Notes: a model not told the origin generated them from the sequence alone. A DNA stretch of 64,000 nt from Prostheceraeus crozeri (GCA_907163375.1 CAJQUW010007059.1:186001-250000); one strand, 5' to 3'. Counted from the stretch's first letter, positions 33,519 to 44,794 are shown. Numbers and translations: made by a program.

Positions 33519-33697
33519 CTTTTACGTCACTACTCCCCATACTTGGGGCTTGGACGGTGCTGACATAGACTCATGGAGTGTTGTAGTACTTTTAGTCCGG
33601 ATGCCCTTCCTGCCGACTTCCAATGACACCTTCGGGGCTCGACCTCTGGACCAAAAGATCGCTACGCCAAGTACTTAACCACTGTGCCACGGAGACC
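33519..33697 (-). mobile_element. tRNA-derived SINE, family A, copy 1
   Basis: Read on the minus strand it begins GGTCTCCGTGGCACAGTGG, with A box TGGCACAGTGG (33689-33679) and B box GGTCGAGCCCC (33644-33634) at tRNA spacing, then a family-specific body ending in ATGGGGAGTAGTGACGTAA. It matches copy 2 at 42225-42429 along its length, with indels in the middle. It is inserted in the 3' untranslated part of the RT element copy 33130-33990. Confidence 0.88.
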
Positions 33698-33803
33698 ACT
33701 ATGAGTTCTATGCAAAAGATCTATGTATAAGTTCTCTGCTCATATGGTAAATTTGGTCAGTTCTTTTTCAAGTAGTAAATTATTGTGTCACGCATTTTGG
33801 GCG

Positions 33804-33859
33804 TGGGTCCGCCTACTGCTGATCTAGGATGTTGAAGGATCCGAAAGGAGACGCAGGAG
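33804..33859 (+). ncRNA. pseudoknot, second copy
   Basis: Helix A: GGGTCC (33804-33809) with GGATCC (33836-33841), one G-U pair replacing G-C. Helix B: CCTACTGCT (33811-33819) against CGCAGGAGT (33851-33859), six of nine pairs kept. Three of these six (T-A, G-C and C-G in place of A-T, A-T and G-C of the other copy) are compensatory. Linkers are 1 and 9 bases, as in 22460-22522. TTGCTGATGA follows at 33868-33877. Confidence 0.6.
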
Positions 33860-33963
33860 TCAGTCATCTTGCTGATGAGCCCGTGTCTTTTACAAGTATT
33901 ATTTCATTGTCAAGTGAACTTTTAGAGTAACCTTCCGCTTTTGTCAGAGTGAACGCAACAATG

Positions 33964-33979
33964 AGTCATTTTCAGGACT
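33964..33979 (+). promoter_or_regulatory. histone-type 3' stem-loop, second copy (one mismatch)
   Basis: AGTCAT-TTTC-AGGACT: the third pair is T-A where the other copy has C-G (compensatory), the loop UUUC is unchanged, and the fifth pair is broken (A opposite G). The upstream word gtgaacgc is shared with the first copy, which anchors the alignment. Confidence 0.6.
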
Positions 33980-33990
33980 ACTGAAAGTTA

Positions 33991-35429
33991 TTTTCTATGT
34001 GTAAATAATTGTTAAATATTTCGTCGCACGTAATCGGACATGAGCTACATTGTCACTCACAATGCACAGCATTGGCTGGATTACCTCTATCTAAAGCTCA
34101 ATTCAAATTATATATATATATAACTTACATGGATATGATTCATTTAGTAGGGAGATGCCTGAAATAAATATTGGATAAAGACTTAAATATACAAAATTAA
34201 GAAATTAGGTTAGCAGTCAACTACGAGCAATGCCGGAATTCCAGCAAAAACAGAAAAATCTCACATTTTGATTTAACTTGGCTTGAATTATCACGTATGT
34301 TCCCATTGATACTATTGAAACTATGTGCCCCATTGATGCACGTTTTGTTAAAAGGCTTCATAAATGAAGTGTTCATACTCACCAATGAAAATAGCGCTTA
34401 TTATACAGGTCTATTCCTTTTTCAACTGCGGATACATCTCAATAATATATAATTATAAATAACTCTGCCATGGCAACCATTAATTTCAAAATGTCTTAAT
34501 GCCACGAGTTTTTATGATTGACATGGATTTCCCAATTCATTATGCGAATTATTCACTGAGTATCCTACTTTAATAATGATTTGAACATTCTAACCTAGCT
34601 TACGGGAAACAATTCAGATACTATCACAATTCACCGAGACGAGCATGTCACCCAATCGCGATTAGCGCGTCATTCACTTTAATGGCAGACTTGCCTCGCA
34701 GATTAACACAATGACGTAGACGTTTTGAAGCCTCACAAATCGCTCGAGGAGTGACTGGCAACAGCAAAATATCAATGCTTTATTCATGACTTTTTGTTGC
34801 GAGAATTGACAATCAGTATTATACACTTCCGAACTTTGTAGCTGCTAGCATTCTCATAACGACGACTGTGGTCAAAATGTAGCAGTGCATGAAGAAACTG
34901 CTCAGCATAGTACACTTAAAACTGAGCTCAGGTGCGACCCGCAAATTCCGATAGTAGTCATTCATGCTCATAGCATAATCCAATCATAACTCAGTTGGGG
35001 TATGATGATGATTGTGCGATAATCCATTCCGAGAATTCATCAATTCCTTTGTTATTAATGATTACTTCCTTGTTGAGTGCTACGTGTTTTGGACCAAACC
35101 ATTTTCAGATTTAGGTTAGAAAGTGAATATTTCCGAGAACTCCGGTCAAACTAATTTCCAGATGCAAAAATAGTACGTCATTTAACATCGTAAGAGAATT
35201 AATACAATTATTTGATTTCTTTGTTAAGCTTGAATAGGCCTAATTTAGAATAAACACGAATGGCCTTTGGGATGGGCCCCATAAATCGGTGATTCCCAAT
35301 CGACCGAAAAATTGTCCTGTTATTCTTCAGCTACTTTTCAAATTTTTGAGGTTAAATCACAAGGAGTGCATTATTTTTTTCTTTCTTTCAATAACGGTAT
35401 TATATATCGTTCAAGAAATTTTCAATATC
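33991..35429. other. intron sequence, nothing recognised
   Basis: No gene or repeat family was recognised. A short TA run lies at 34111-34122. Confidence 0.45.
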
Positions 35430-35585
35430 AGACCGAATATCAATGCATAAAACATATTACTTGTAACGTGTATTGCTGTGTGATCGGTGAGACTAATGGA
35501 TCTCATTTTAAAGATATTCACCACAAATACTAAAGTCAATCTTAGGAACCGTCCAACTCACACGATTGTCGCAAAATTCAATATA
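35430..35585 (+). pseudogene. possible GIY-YIG scrap of a Penelope-like element
   Basis: The frame reads QCIKHITCNVYCCVIGETNG, then SHFKDIHHKY, stop, and LRNRPTHTIVAKFNI. The order Cys-x2-hydrophobic-x2-Cys-x-IGET-x3-F-K-D-x2-H is that of the Penelope-type GIY-YIG domain (YK-x-TC-x2-C-x3-YIGET). Only one domain's worth of sequence is left and the first catalytic Tyr is altered. It could be chance, but the agreement of spacing makes a decayed copy more likely. Confidence 0.4.
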
Positions 35586-38263
35586 TGAGTTAATGAAGAT
35601 ATCTAAGGTCCTCTTCTACATGCAAACCAAATTCCATTTGAATAGCACTTCAAGTTCAAGACACGACAGTATAAATGTAATCATGCGTGCACTTATCGAT
35701 TTCAACAGGAAAATTATAATGTCACGCGACCTTTCAAGTGAATTGAAACATATAGGGAAAACCTACGCAGACATGCACTGTTAATCGACATCATGCTCAG
35801 ATAGCATCGTCATTTGCCCGTATCATTAGTATCGTGACGATCATTTAAGTTCAACGGTCCTCAGACTTTGATATTTGGGTGAATTTTTTGAAGCATTTAT
35901 CTTAATAAGCCTTTAACAACATTTTCAGCAGTTTAATAACAATGATCACATGGATTATTTACATGAATTAGTTTCACAGGATTTAAGCTAGGGTATGAGC
36001 ATGCATGTAAATTAAATGCAGATTGACACACTAAGTAAGCTGCTGAAAGTGACTGCTTGACGTCATTGGGATCGCGAGATTTCCATGGGTCAATCATTGA
36101 TACATCACCGTGGGATGAATGGGCTTCATAATCAACGATTGGCTATTTCACTAGGCCTAGTGCAATAATGTGTCACTGAATTCGAATCAGAGCTGGAAGG
36201 GGCCTTAAAGGGATTCATTCACTCCTGAATTTTTCGACAACTCTCTGACCGGCCGGATCCGTGTCATTTAGCACACGGGCAGAGATGTAAATCTGAAGTT
36301 TTATTTTATCAAATGAATTAGGTGATCGGCTGACTTCTACGAATCAATGCTCGTGATGGCATATTAGTAGTGTTATTGAGGAATGTGAAGACATAAAGTT
36401 GTCATGGCAATTAAGTGCCTATAATAACACTAAATGAAAGTGATGTATTAAAAAGCATGCAGGCACGATAATTCATCGCTCTTATCGAATTTAATCCGCT
36501 GACTTCGTCTATGCGCTCATCATAGGGAAACATGTTAGAATTTTACCAGCACACACGGCCCACAAGGCTTGTCGATGAGAGATTTCCCATAATTTCTATT
36601 ACAGGATGCATTACCTTTCCCTCAGCTCTTTCTTCTCTTGAACATATAGGAATTACTTGAATCAGCCATTATTTTCATAGCTTACAACTACTGCATCAAC
36701 TAACACAAAATAATCATTTTCCTTACGGATAGTCATGTGTGTAAAACGATAAATTTCTTTAACCCATGCCAAGAATGCCATCCAAGGCCCGATCAGTTGA
36801 CCCTGTGTCAGAGTCAGCCTGGGACAGATCCAAGCCTGAAATGCCGGTTTGGTTCAAGCTCTGTTGCCATCTAGATGACTATTGACTACTGAAAGCTACT
36901 AGACATATTCATTGTTTTGTGTCAACGATTAACAATTGTGATCACCGGTAATCTACATTAATAAAAGCATTCATGAGAGAAACTGTTATTATTTGACTTT
37001 TGATGAAATTTTGAAGATTCTATTCCTGCATCCAATGCTATAGTTAATATTAGTATCAATAATTAAGTTAAATTAATTATTAACTTAATAAATTAACTTA
37101 CTAGTTTATTATATAAATTAAAAAAGATGACATCAAAAATTTCATCTTCGATTCTATCAACTAGTCGCTTAACTTCTCATCCAGCTCTCTGTTCTTTTCA
37201 AACCCCTAAGTTTCATTGCAACTATTCGAAAAAAGTAATGGAAAATTTTAATTTAATCTTCAAATTTAGAGGCAACTTTAAATTTCAAATTCAGCTCCTC
37301 GACTAGCAAACAAACCAAAAAACCATGCACATATGCCACAATTTGTTCCAATTCGTGATCATCTCTATTCAATTGAGACACATCAGTTTCATTCACATTA
37401 ATTCAATCATTCAACCGCTGTTTCCAATCCCATGACATCATAGAAATCACGCTAATTTCTAATTAATGAAGAATTAAGAATAAAACTTATAACTATCACG
37501 AAGTATTTAAAATTTTGCCTTAGTCATGCATTATCCGTGTCGAATTTAGGAAATAGCAAACATATAATAGCGCCATCATGGTGTAAATATTCTCTTTCTT
37601 CCGGTCACATGTCCTATGAAACATACGTGTTTCATAACCTGCGATTTCCCACAATTGACAATCTCAAGTTCGTATCTGCATGATCCTCTCCTGTCCCACA
37701 TGATGTACACGTATTATGATCTTGATTATTTATCTTATTTATAATCTTTATTATCTTATTTTTGCACACAATCTGTATGTGATAATGAAGTTCTACATCA
37801 CTCAACAGAATCATGTTAAGGAAACAACGGTAATTGGTCCTTCCAAAAATTAAAGAAGCATTACACAATTAAATGGAATGATCATTCCGTATATCGACGA
37901 AGACACGTCTCTGCTGGTTATGAATTGTAGGCTACGTACCGATTCTCCCAGTGCGAAATTGGCAGTAGTCATGCTTATTTGCTGGATTACATTTTTAGTG
38001 GAAATAATAATTTTTGTAGTGGTGTACCAGTCTTTTCTAGCAACTTGACATTTCATCAGTATTTTGTCCTATCAGCTGTCAGAAATTGTGACATGGCAAT
38101 TCCAAAATAATGCCGCGAATGTCAAATGCATGTGTAATGTATGTGGTCAGCACTATAGTCTGTAACAACAGAATGAGAGCGAACACTAAGGTTAAAGGAC
38201 TGTATCTACCATGTTTTACTAAGTTCGTAAATCATTAAAACATTAGAGATAGCCCAGGAAATA
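35586..38263. other. intron sequence, nothing recognised
   Basis: No gene or repeat family was recognised. A very AT-rich stretch with short ttaattaa-type words lies at about 37040-37120. Confidence 0.45.
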
Positions 38264-38301
38264 CACTTAGCACAATTGAAAACGCACCACCTGTCAAATC
38301 C
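38264..38301 (+). repeat. left terminal inverted repeat of the Tc1-like element
   Basis: 38 bases, the exact reverse complement of 39823-39860. It ends with ctgtcaaatcc and starts directly after the TA target. Confidence 0.93.
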
Positions 38302-38429
38302 GTCAAATTGATCGCTATACACGATTGATAAAGAATGGAGGACGCATTCTAACCGACCTAGATATCTGTGCTACGGCCCGACGGCGGTCAGGGGTATAAT
38401 GACATGATTGACAGCTAATGTAAATGAAT

Positions 38430-38536
38430 AGGACAAACTTTTAGTGATTAAGAAAAGAAATTATAAAACATAACATGTAAAATTAAAAGGACAAACTTTT
38501 AGTGATTAAGAAAAGTAATTATTAAACATAACATCT
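38430..38536 (+). repeat. 58-bp tandem duplication inside the Tc1-like element
   Basis: The segment aggacaaacttttagtgatt followed by aagaaaag and an AT-rich part is present twice in a row (38430-38487 and 38488-38536, the second incomplete) with few differences. It lies between the left end and the 3' end of the transposase gene. Confidence 0.85.
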
Positions 38537-38549
38537 ATACTTGTACAAG

Positions 38550-39614
38550 TTAATAGCGGGTATAACCTCCGCGAGCAGTCAATAAAGCACTGATTCGTCG
38601 CGGCATTCTGAGGACGAGCCGTCTCAGAAAATTTTGAGGAATTTGTTGCCAAACTGCAACCACTGTCTCTTGTAATTCACGCAGTGTTTGCGGAGGCGGG
38701 TCCCGCTGCTGAACTTGGCGCTTCAGATAATCCCACACGTGCTCGATCGGGTTCATGTCCGGCGACCTTGATGGCCAGCGAAGAGTCCGTATCCCTAAGT
38801 TTTCCTTCAGCTGCGTCACATTGTATGCACGATGCGAAGGTGCGTTATCATCTTGCAGGATCCAGTTGGCCACGTCTCCGAATGTTCGAGTCGCAAATGG
38901 CAGAAGATGCGTTTGCAGCAGTTCAGCATAACGCTCACCAGTCACGTTCGTGTTGAGCACTACCAACTCGGTCTTGCCCGTCAGGGTGATGCCTGCCCAC
39001 ACGTGAACGGATGGCCCCTGTTGCTGATGAGTAGGCTGGACGTGTTGCTGCAGCATCTCTTGGCGTGGCACACGCCAAACACGAATGCGACCATCATTGC
39101 GGAACAGACGAAACAGACTTTCGTCAGTGAAGATGATACATCTCCATTGTGGTAGTCTCCAGTGAACTCGTTGCATCGCCCACAGCTCTCTTCGTGCCAC
39201 ATGCGCAGGTGTTAATCTGGGCCATTTGCGCATCTTCCTTGAGCGAAGTCCTTGCTCTCGAAGCCGATTTCTTATGGTGCCCGAGCTCAGGATGTTGCCT
39301 CTGCGACTTCTTTCGCCCCACATCAGTCGTAGCAGAGTTGCGGGGAGTGTGGGATTGCCTCGCACCATTCTGAGCAATCGCCGGTCAGCTCTGGCAGTTG
39401 TGTGACGAACTGCACCAACGCCAGCATGTGCCACGGTACCATTTGCTCTCGCTTTCTTGAGAAGTCGGGCAATCGTCGTATGCGAACGACCGAAATCTCG
39501 TCCGACTGCCCGAAGGGACATTCCAGCGTCAAGCATGCCAATAGCACGCCATCTTTCGGCATCAGACATTTGACGCACCATCTTAAGATTTTTCACAAAA
39601 CCGTCATTTCCCAT
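38550..39614 (-). CDS. Tc1-like transposase (DD34E)
   Basis: 354 residues with ATG start and natural stop. The N-terminal helix-turn-helix is AERWRAIGMLDAGMSLRAVG and RSHTTIARLLKKA. A second DNA-binding part and a basic spacer follow (LREQGLRSRKMRKW). The catalytic core has IIFTDESLFRL (first Asp), WAGITLTGKTELV, NWILQDDNAPSHRA (second Asp) and SPDMNPIEHVWDYLK (Glu). The distance between second Asp and Glu is 34 residues, giving DD34E as in Tc1. A length of about 350 residues is normal for the family. It cuts and pastes the element at TA. A start at the second Met (MVRQ) is also possible. No lesion is visible, so it may be active. Confidence 0.96.
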   Translation of the reverse strand: MGNDGFVKNLKMVRQMSDAERWRAIGMLDAGMSLRAVGRDFGRSHTTIARLLKKARANGTVAHAGVGAVRHTTARADRRLLRMVRGNPTLPATLLRLMWGERSRRGNILSSGTIRNRLREQGLRSRKMRKWPRLTPAHVARRELWAMQRVHWRLPQWRCIIFTDESLFRLFRNDGRIRVWRVPRQEMLQQHVQPTHQQQGPSVHVWAGITLTGKTELVVLNTNVTGERYAELLQTHLLPFATRTFGDVANWILQDDNAPSHRAYNVTQLKENLGIRTLRWPSRSPDMNPIEHVWDYLKRQVQQRDPPPQTLRELQETVVAVWQQIPQNFLRRLVLRMPRRISALLTARGGYTRY

Positions 39615-39822
39615 AATAAGTTGTTAATTTTATACTTCATGATCGAAGTTCAATTTGAACACATGCTTGCTAAGTAATTCGGTAATAATAATGCTTGCTT
39701 CAGTAATTCAGTCTGAACAATTACGCAATCCCACCACCAGACCGCCGTCGTGCAGATATCTATGTCAATTAGCGTGCGTCCTTCATTCCATATTCAATCG
39801 AAGCGATTTACTTCGAATTGCT

Positions 39823-39860
39823 GGATTTGACAGGTGGTGCGTTTTCAATTGTGCTAAGTG
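39823..39860 (-). repeat. right terminal inverted repeat of the Tc1-like element
   Basis: Exact inverted copy of 38264-38301. The TA at 39861-39862 is followed by a TATATATA run that ends at the border of the neighbouring foldback MITE. Confidence 0.93.
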
Positions 39861-39870
39861 TATATATATA

Positions 39871-40618
39871 GTCCAGGAGCTAGCGTGAAGTTGTGCAGGG
39901 AACGAGGTAGCACACAAACCTTTCACATAGCATAGTATACCTCTACCCTACTGCAAAACTTCGTGTCTGCCGGATCAGATCATCTGCTTTTCAGAAATAG
40001 AGAGGATAACAAAATCCTATGTGTTTCCAATGGCAAAATTGTGACATCTAAGGTGCTGACTCCATTTTTTCGAGTTTATTTACTCATAAAATATATGCAA
40101 ATTGGTATTTTGTTGAAATGGCTATTATAGAAATCATCTACAGATCGTGCATGATCTTCCGAATGAGCTATCATTCAATGACAGAGGATGAAGAAATGTG
40201 TGAAAACAGATACTTTTCGTTGGTGTAACTGCAAATTTCAGCATAGAAATTTCATGAAAATGATTGATATACTCTAGCAAATAGTGTCTGTTTGCACACA
40301 TTACTCCATCCTCTGTCACTGAATGACAGCTCATTCGAAAGATGAACTATAGATGATTTCTAGAATAACCATTTCGACAAGATGCCAATTTGTATATATT
40401 TTATGAGTAAAAAACTCGAAAAAATGGAGTCAACACCTTAAATGTCACAATTTTACCACTGGAAATACATAGGATTGTGTTATCCTCTCTATTTCTGAAA
40501 AGCAAATGATCTGATCCGGCAGACGCGAAGTTTTGCAGTAGGTTAGAGGTGTACTATGCTATGTGAAAGTTTTATGTACTACCTCGTTCCCTGCACAACT
40601 TCGCGCTAGCTTCCGGAC
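39871..40618. repeat. 748-bp foldback MITE
   Basis: One long, almost complete palindrome. The left end GTCCAGGAGCTAGCG pairs with the right end CGCTAGCTTCCGGAC, and the similarity of the arms continues inward through the blocks cctgcacaactt, gatctgatccggcaga and tcctctctatttctgaaaag to an inner pair at about 40195-40213 and 40283-40301. The unpaired centre is only about 70 bases. TA lies on both sides (39869-39870, 40619-40620), so a Tc1/mariner-type transposase probably moved it. It has no coding capacity; the small open frame 40134-40334 lies in the fold. Confidence 0.9.
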
Positions 40619-40620
40619 TA

Positions 40621-42224
40621 ATATGAATAACTGACACGAAAACATGCATTCGGCTAATTAGCACTAGGGTGAAACCCTCTTGACATCGAATTCCAAGAGG
40701 GAATAGTTTCAGGGCTTGTCTCATTATTTCTGATATCTTGCTTCGATGCATTCATTGTTCTTTATTAGTTCTTGTGAATCAGACTTTTGTAACTGACTAG
40801 ATATCGAACGACCAAAACTCAAAATATGCATGCATTACAATGGCGATTTATGAAAGCGTTTAAGGCATCATGAATTTTTAGAATACAAGCTTATTGCCTT
40901 GATATATTTCCTTAATACCAAGTAAAATGAAAATTTTGAAAATCAATATCCATGAAAGGAAAGGATAATAGAACCGATAGATTGTCTAAAACAGAATTCA
41001 ATGCAAGTTTCTTGCAACTGCTTCGAGAAAATGATTCATTTTATTTCCACATCTTGCAATAGTCACTTGAAACCAAGCAGTGCGCAGAAATTTACATAAT
41101 CCACTGAATAATTGGAAAATAACAGTTGGGTGAAAATGATCTTTGCACACAAGCAGTACATGTCACTTGAAAACAAAGTTGATACTCGCTCGAGAATTAC
41201 GTTGAGCATATACATTAATCGCATACTCCTTTATATTATCTGATATCCACATGTGCTCAACTGCTTAGCTACTCCGTGCTGTACGTTCCATGCTGACTTT
41301 TAAACACCTTGAATTTTTCGTTACAGATAATTCTGCAATTACGTCAACTATTCTTGCTTCGTTTAAAAATTATGAATTAAAAAGCACTTGAAGAGTATTG
41401 CCGAACCGAATGTCGCTCTAATTAATGTAAAAGCAGTTGAAAAATTGGCATTGCTTTTAACTGACATTTCTCGGCATTGTAAACACAGTAGACAAAAATG
41501 ATACGAATGACATGAACTTGTGAATGAAAACAGTACGACAGTAGATCTATGCATTGAGCTGTCAGGTATTTGAAAAAGCATTTTTGAAATGCAAGAAAAG
41601 CAAAAAGCAGTCATAAGTGCTACAAGCTATTGCTCTGCATTTTCGCTCGATTGTTAGCTGTGAACTGTTAAAAAAGAAGCATAAATTTTCTATACAGTTA
41701 AGACAATAAGAAGCTCTGCTTCGCAATGAGCTGACAATTTTGACAGGTTTCCTAGTAACATATTGCACTTATACTTCAGTCTTGCTACTTATACGACGAA
41801 CGACGAAATCGTAGGACATAGAAATGATACCGAAAGAACTAGCAACTTCCATAACTACAATGACTTGAATAGACTACGCACTAAAAATTGATTACATATT
41901 TCTAATGCAGATATCCAGTGACAGCACAACTCATGGTGCGCATGACATAGGATAACTTTAAGAAAACAACTGATTTTGACCGCTTCGTGATTGCCACATG
42001 GTGCTTTCCAGTCAACCAAACATTGTTGATCTACATTCTCTACACGAAACCCAAATAGATGTTCATTTATCGATCCTCGAAGAATTCCTGGAAGCGGTTG
42101 CTGCTACTACTAGATTATTGTTTTTTCAATATTTTCTTAAAATATGTATGACACATCATGCCAAGATAGGTGCTGACAGAGGAGGCGCAACTATGAGAAA
42201 TTGAGTGAATTTTAGAGTCTTAGA
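40621..42224. other. intron sequence, nothing recognised
   Basis: No gene or repeat family was recognised. Open frames at 41363-41614 and 41562-41768 lack motifs. Confidence 0.45.
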
Positions 42225-42429
42225 GTGAGAGAGTGAGTGATGATTTAACGTCACTACTCCCCCATACTGGGGGCTTCGGCGGTGCTGACATAGTCGGACT
42301 TTTAACTGAAGCGTTGCGATCTTCCAGGCCGGATGTCCTTCCTGACGACTTCCATAGACACACTCGGGGCTCGACCTCTGGACCGAAAGGTCGCTAGGCC
42401 AAGCTTTTAACCACTGGGCCACGTAGACC
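42225..42429 (-). mobile_element. tRNA-derived SINE, family A, copy 2
   Basis: Same family as 33519-33697. The minus strand begins GGTCTACGTGGCCCAGTGG, with B-box-like GGTCGAGCCCC, the shared block GGTCCAGAGGTCGAGC and the 3' block CAGTATGGGGGAGTAGTGAC, then a short tail of agtg/tgag units (+ strand agagtgagtga at 42227-42240). The open frame 42156-42440 is SINE sequence. Confidence 0.88.
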
Positions 42430-43569
42430 AATTCAAACAATTCAATGGAAGTTTAGCCTAGATTTTTATATGTAGATCATGTTTTTCCATCCCCTCTTAC
42501 CAACTATTGAAAGTGAGAAAATGAATACGATAACACTTACTATGAGTGCGGCATAAAGGCAATTCAAAAATCGTCTTCAAGTCATAATGCAATTATAAGA
42601 ATTATTACAAATGCAGTCTGTTTCATGGCCACAAAATCAAAATGCAAAATGCAACAATAACGTGTGCATAACAAGTGCATGATTTTGCATGAATTGTTCA
42701 AACGAATATGAAATATTCGGTACTGATAATTTTACATTCTCTAATATCATGATCAACGTGCTTTTCAAATCAGCGCCAGAATTATATATGGAATGTCAAA
42801 TCATGCTAACAATCAGAAAAACGATAGCTTTGATGACAATGTAGTGCTTCTGAACGAATGATAACCAATAGTGCACCGTTGACCAATTGAATGACAAGAA
42901 AACATCCATATTCATTACCATTGACCATCACAATCAACAATTCGTAATATTGATATTAATGATAATGTTCTATAGGATAAGATGATAAGCAAATCAAAGC
43001 AAAATCAGCAACCACAACAGTAAGGAGAGGAGCGGTTTCAGTTAAAAAATAGCAAATACCCAAAAATTGCCTCCTTTGGTCATTTGGTAACCGTACGTCT
43101 AAGAGAAAAAAAATTGAAACAATATTTTAGATAAAACTTGTCTTAATCGGTTAAATGCATTAGGATAATTGACGACAAAATATTGAAAAATGGTCAGAAT
43201 ATTTAGTTTTTTGTATATTTTATCTTCTGCAGAATAGAAATGATAAAATGCTCTGTATTCCTCCAAATTGCAACAACTGCATGTTTGATATAATGTCGAA
43301 GTGAAATCACACAGTTCAAAAATTAAGCTAGCCACGTTGGCGCCTGTCTGTCTTCTTTTCTGAAAGGCGCGTTTGCTAGGCTTCGAGCAGTGAGCTTCTA
43401 TGATTTGAAGAAGTGCTCTCTGTTTGGAGCGAAATTCGATGGAAACGTGTTGTCAAACATCGAACTAAAATATGGCATAATATGCATCCGTCACTATTTT
43501 CTCTTTTTTATCACATTTGACACAAATGCATTTCCTAGAGTGACAAAATCTCATTCGATTAATAATAAT
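42430..43569. other. intron sequence, nothing recognised
   Basis: No gene or repeat family was recognised. Confidence 0.45.
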
Positions 43570-44794
43570 TAGGGCTGTGCGCGGTGCACCGTTTCTCGGG
43601 CCGTTGGACCGAAATGTACGACTTCCGATCAAATTGATGTTTTATTGTATTCTTCCAATTATTTTCAATTCATTTTATCTGCCACCTTAGTCCGCTATTT
43701 GGAGAGAAAGACATGCAGTCTAGGTAATCCAACCAATTCAAACTCTAGATTTCTCCATCAAGAAAATGAATCCTTTTGAAAATCACTGCTGTATGTATCA
43801 TAAAACAAGCAATGCATTTCAAAATGTTGAGAAAAATGTGAAAGGTGATAAAAATTAGATAATTCATGCTCATGATAAGTCATTTTATGCCACGAAAAAA
43901 ATCAATTCCTGCGACCTCAGAACATGGTGAATACTGCGCGACCTACTGTTGTTCTTCTTGCTAAAATAAAGGCCATCTTAGCATCCTGGCGGCCATCGAT
44001 CCGTCCGAAAGATTTATTTCAGCATCCGGAGACATTTTCACATCAAAGAGACTGCATGAAGCCGAGTGATGTCGAGATATTGACCTTCTTGTATTGTAAT
44101 TTGAAGATGACGGTGATATTGCTTCGAATCCTTCTACATTTCCTGATGTGCTCACTGCTCATGAACTTTGAAAGTAATCAAAACTCTTCCTTTGTCATTC
44201 ACGTTTTTAAAAGAATCGATTTAAAGAAAACGACCTTTCGTCCCCACGCTGACTTAGCGATTCAGTCAATTGTAATTTTTTACCAATTTTTTTTGCTGCA
44301 TAGCTGTATGATTTCTGTTTTCATCGGATTTCAAAGAATTCCATTGTAACTACCATACAGACGTGCGGGCTAAGTGTGATGAGAGTCCCTTGCAAGCATT
44401 GACAAAACTAAATTGAAAGAGGGCCTGAGTAAATCTGCTTCAAAGTCTCTACAGAAGTTAAGTTGGGTTGAATTCTAGAACAAATGAACATTTGGTATTA
44501 CCAACAATGAAATTAAATAAACGTTAGATCAAATTGCCATGCAAAAGATGTGCGGCTGGTAGGATTCGAACCTACGAGCAAGGTTAACTAGAGCTGTGCT
44601 CTAACCAACTGAGTCTTGGAGTATAACGGATAGAGTTCCTATCTAAAAGATTTTGGCGTTTTAATTGCCTATCACACGGCAATATGAAGCGCGAAGAAGA
44701 TGTATTTCTGCTATGTTTAAGTAAGCAGTTAAGCGCAGCTTTTGAAAATTTTCGGTGCACCGGTGCGAGCAGGTACGGCTAGCGCACATCCCTA
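43570..44794. mobile_element. non-autonomous hAT-type element
   Basis: The ends are TAGGGCTGTGCGC (43570) and, inverted, TAGGGATGTGCGC (44794): 13 bases with one mismatch. Both sides carry the 8-base duplication ATAATAAT (43562-43569 and 44795-44802), as hAT elements make. A subterminal word cggtgcaccg is present near both ends. 1225 bp. The open frame 43924-44349 inside (141 residues) shows no BED finger or hAT dimerisation motif, so the element is probably non-autonomous. Confidence 0.85.
44553..44620 (-). pseudogene. tRNA-like sequence (pseudo-tRNA or SINE head)
   Basis: The minus strand has a perfect T arm GTAGG-TTCGAAT-CCTAC with B box GGTTCGAATCC, an A-box region GACTCAGTTGGTTAGAGC and a stretch CTAGTTAA that looks like an Asn (GTT) anticodon loop. 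However, the 5' acceptor strand does not pair with CAGCCGC at the 3' side, and the anticodon stem does not close. It is not a working tRNA. It lies inside the hAT-type element. Confidence 0.65.

Larger units (their letters stand above)
33130..33990 (+). pseudogene. second copy of the Penelope-like RT element, 3' part
   Basis: The frame at about 33200-33400 aligns with the RT C-terminus of the main copy: CVSKYQVETFPFNVILYIFP against HKVEQFCFDVIVFTFP, then SLLLSCMGYMIFTGQVSRYL and RNCSHLHYVVV. Further pieces (VCMEKLFNKHFSHLL near 33418-33465) align with CMERLLKKHFLVLF. After the coding part a SINE is inserted (33519-33697), then the element's 3' region resumes and carries the pseudoknot (33804-33859) and the histone-type stem-loop (33964-33979). 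Frameshifts make it inactive. It shows which 3' sequences the family conserves. Confidence 0.8.
38264..39860 (-). mobile_element. intact Tc1-like DNA transposon
   Basis: 1597 bp flanked by TA on both sides (38262-38263 and 39861-39862). The outer 38 bases of the two ends are exact inverted copies (start CACTTAGCACAATTGAAAAC). Similarity of the ends continues weakly for about 140 bases inward, including a second shared block gatatctg and cgacggcggtc, so the arms are of the long IR type seen in several Tc1 families. It holds one uninterrupted transposase on the minus strand. Identical ends plus an open frame indicate recent movement. Confidence 0.93.

Noticed and set aside
38430-38536. CRISPR-like array
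   Set aside because: Only two adjacent units without spacers, inside a transposon; a simple tandem duplication.
44553-44620. Functional tRNA-Asn gene
   Set aside because: The acceptor and anticodon stems do not close and base 33 is not U; only the T arm and promoter boxes are good.
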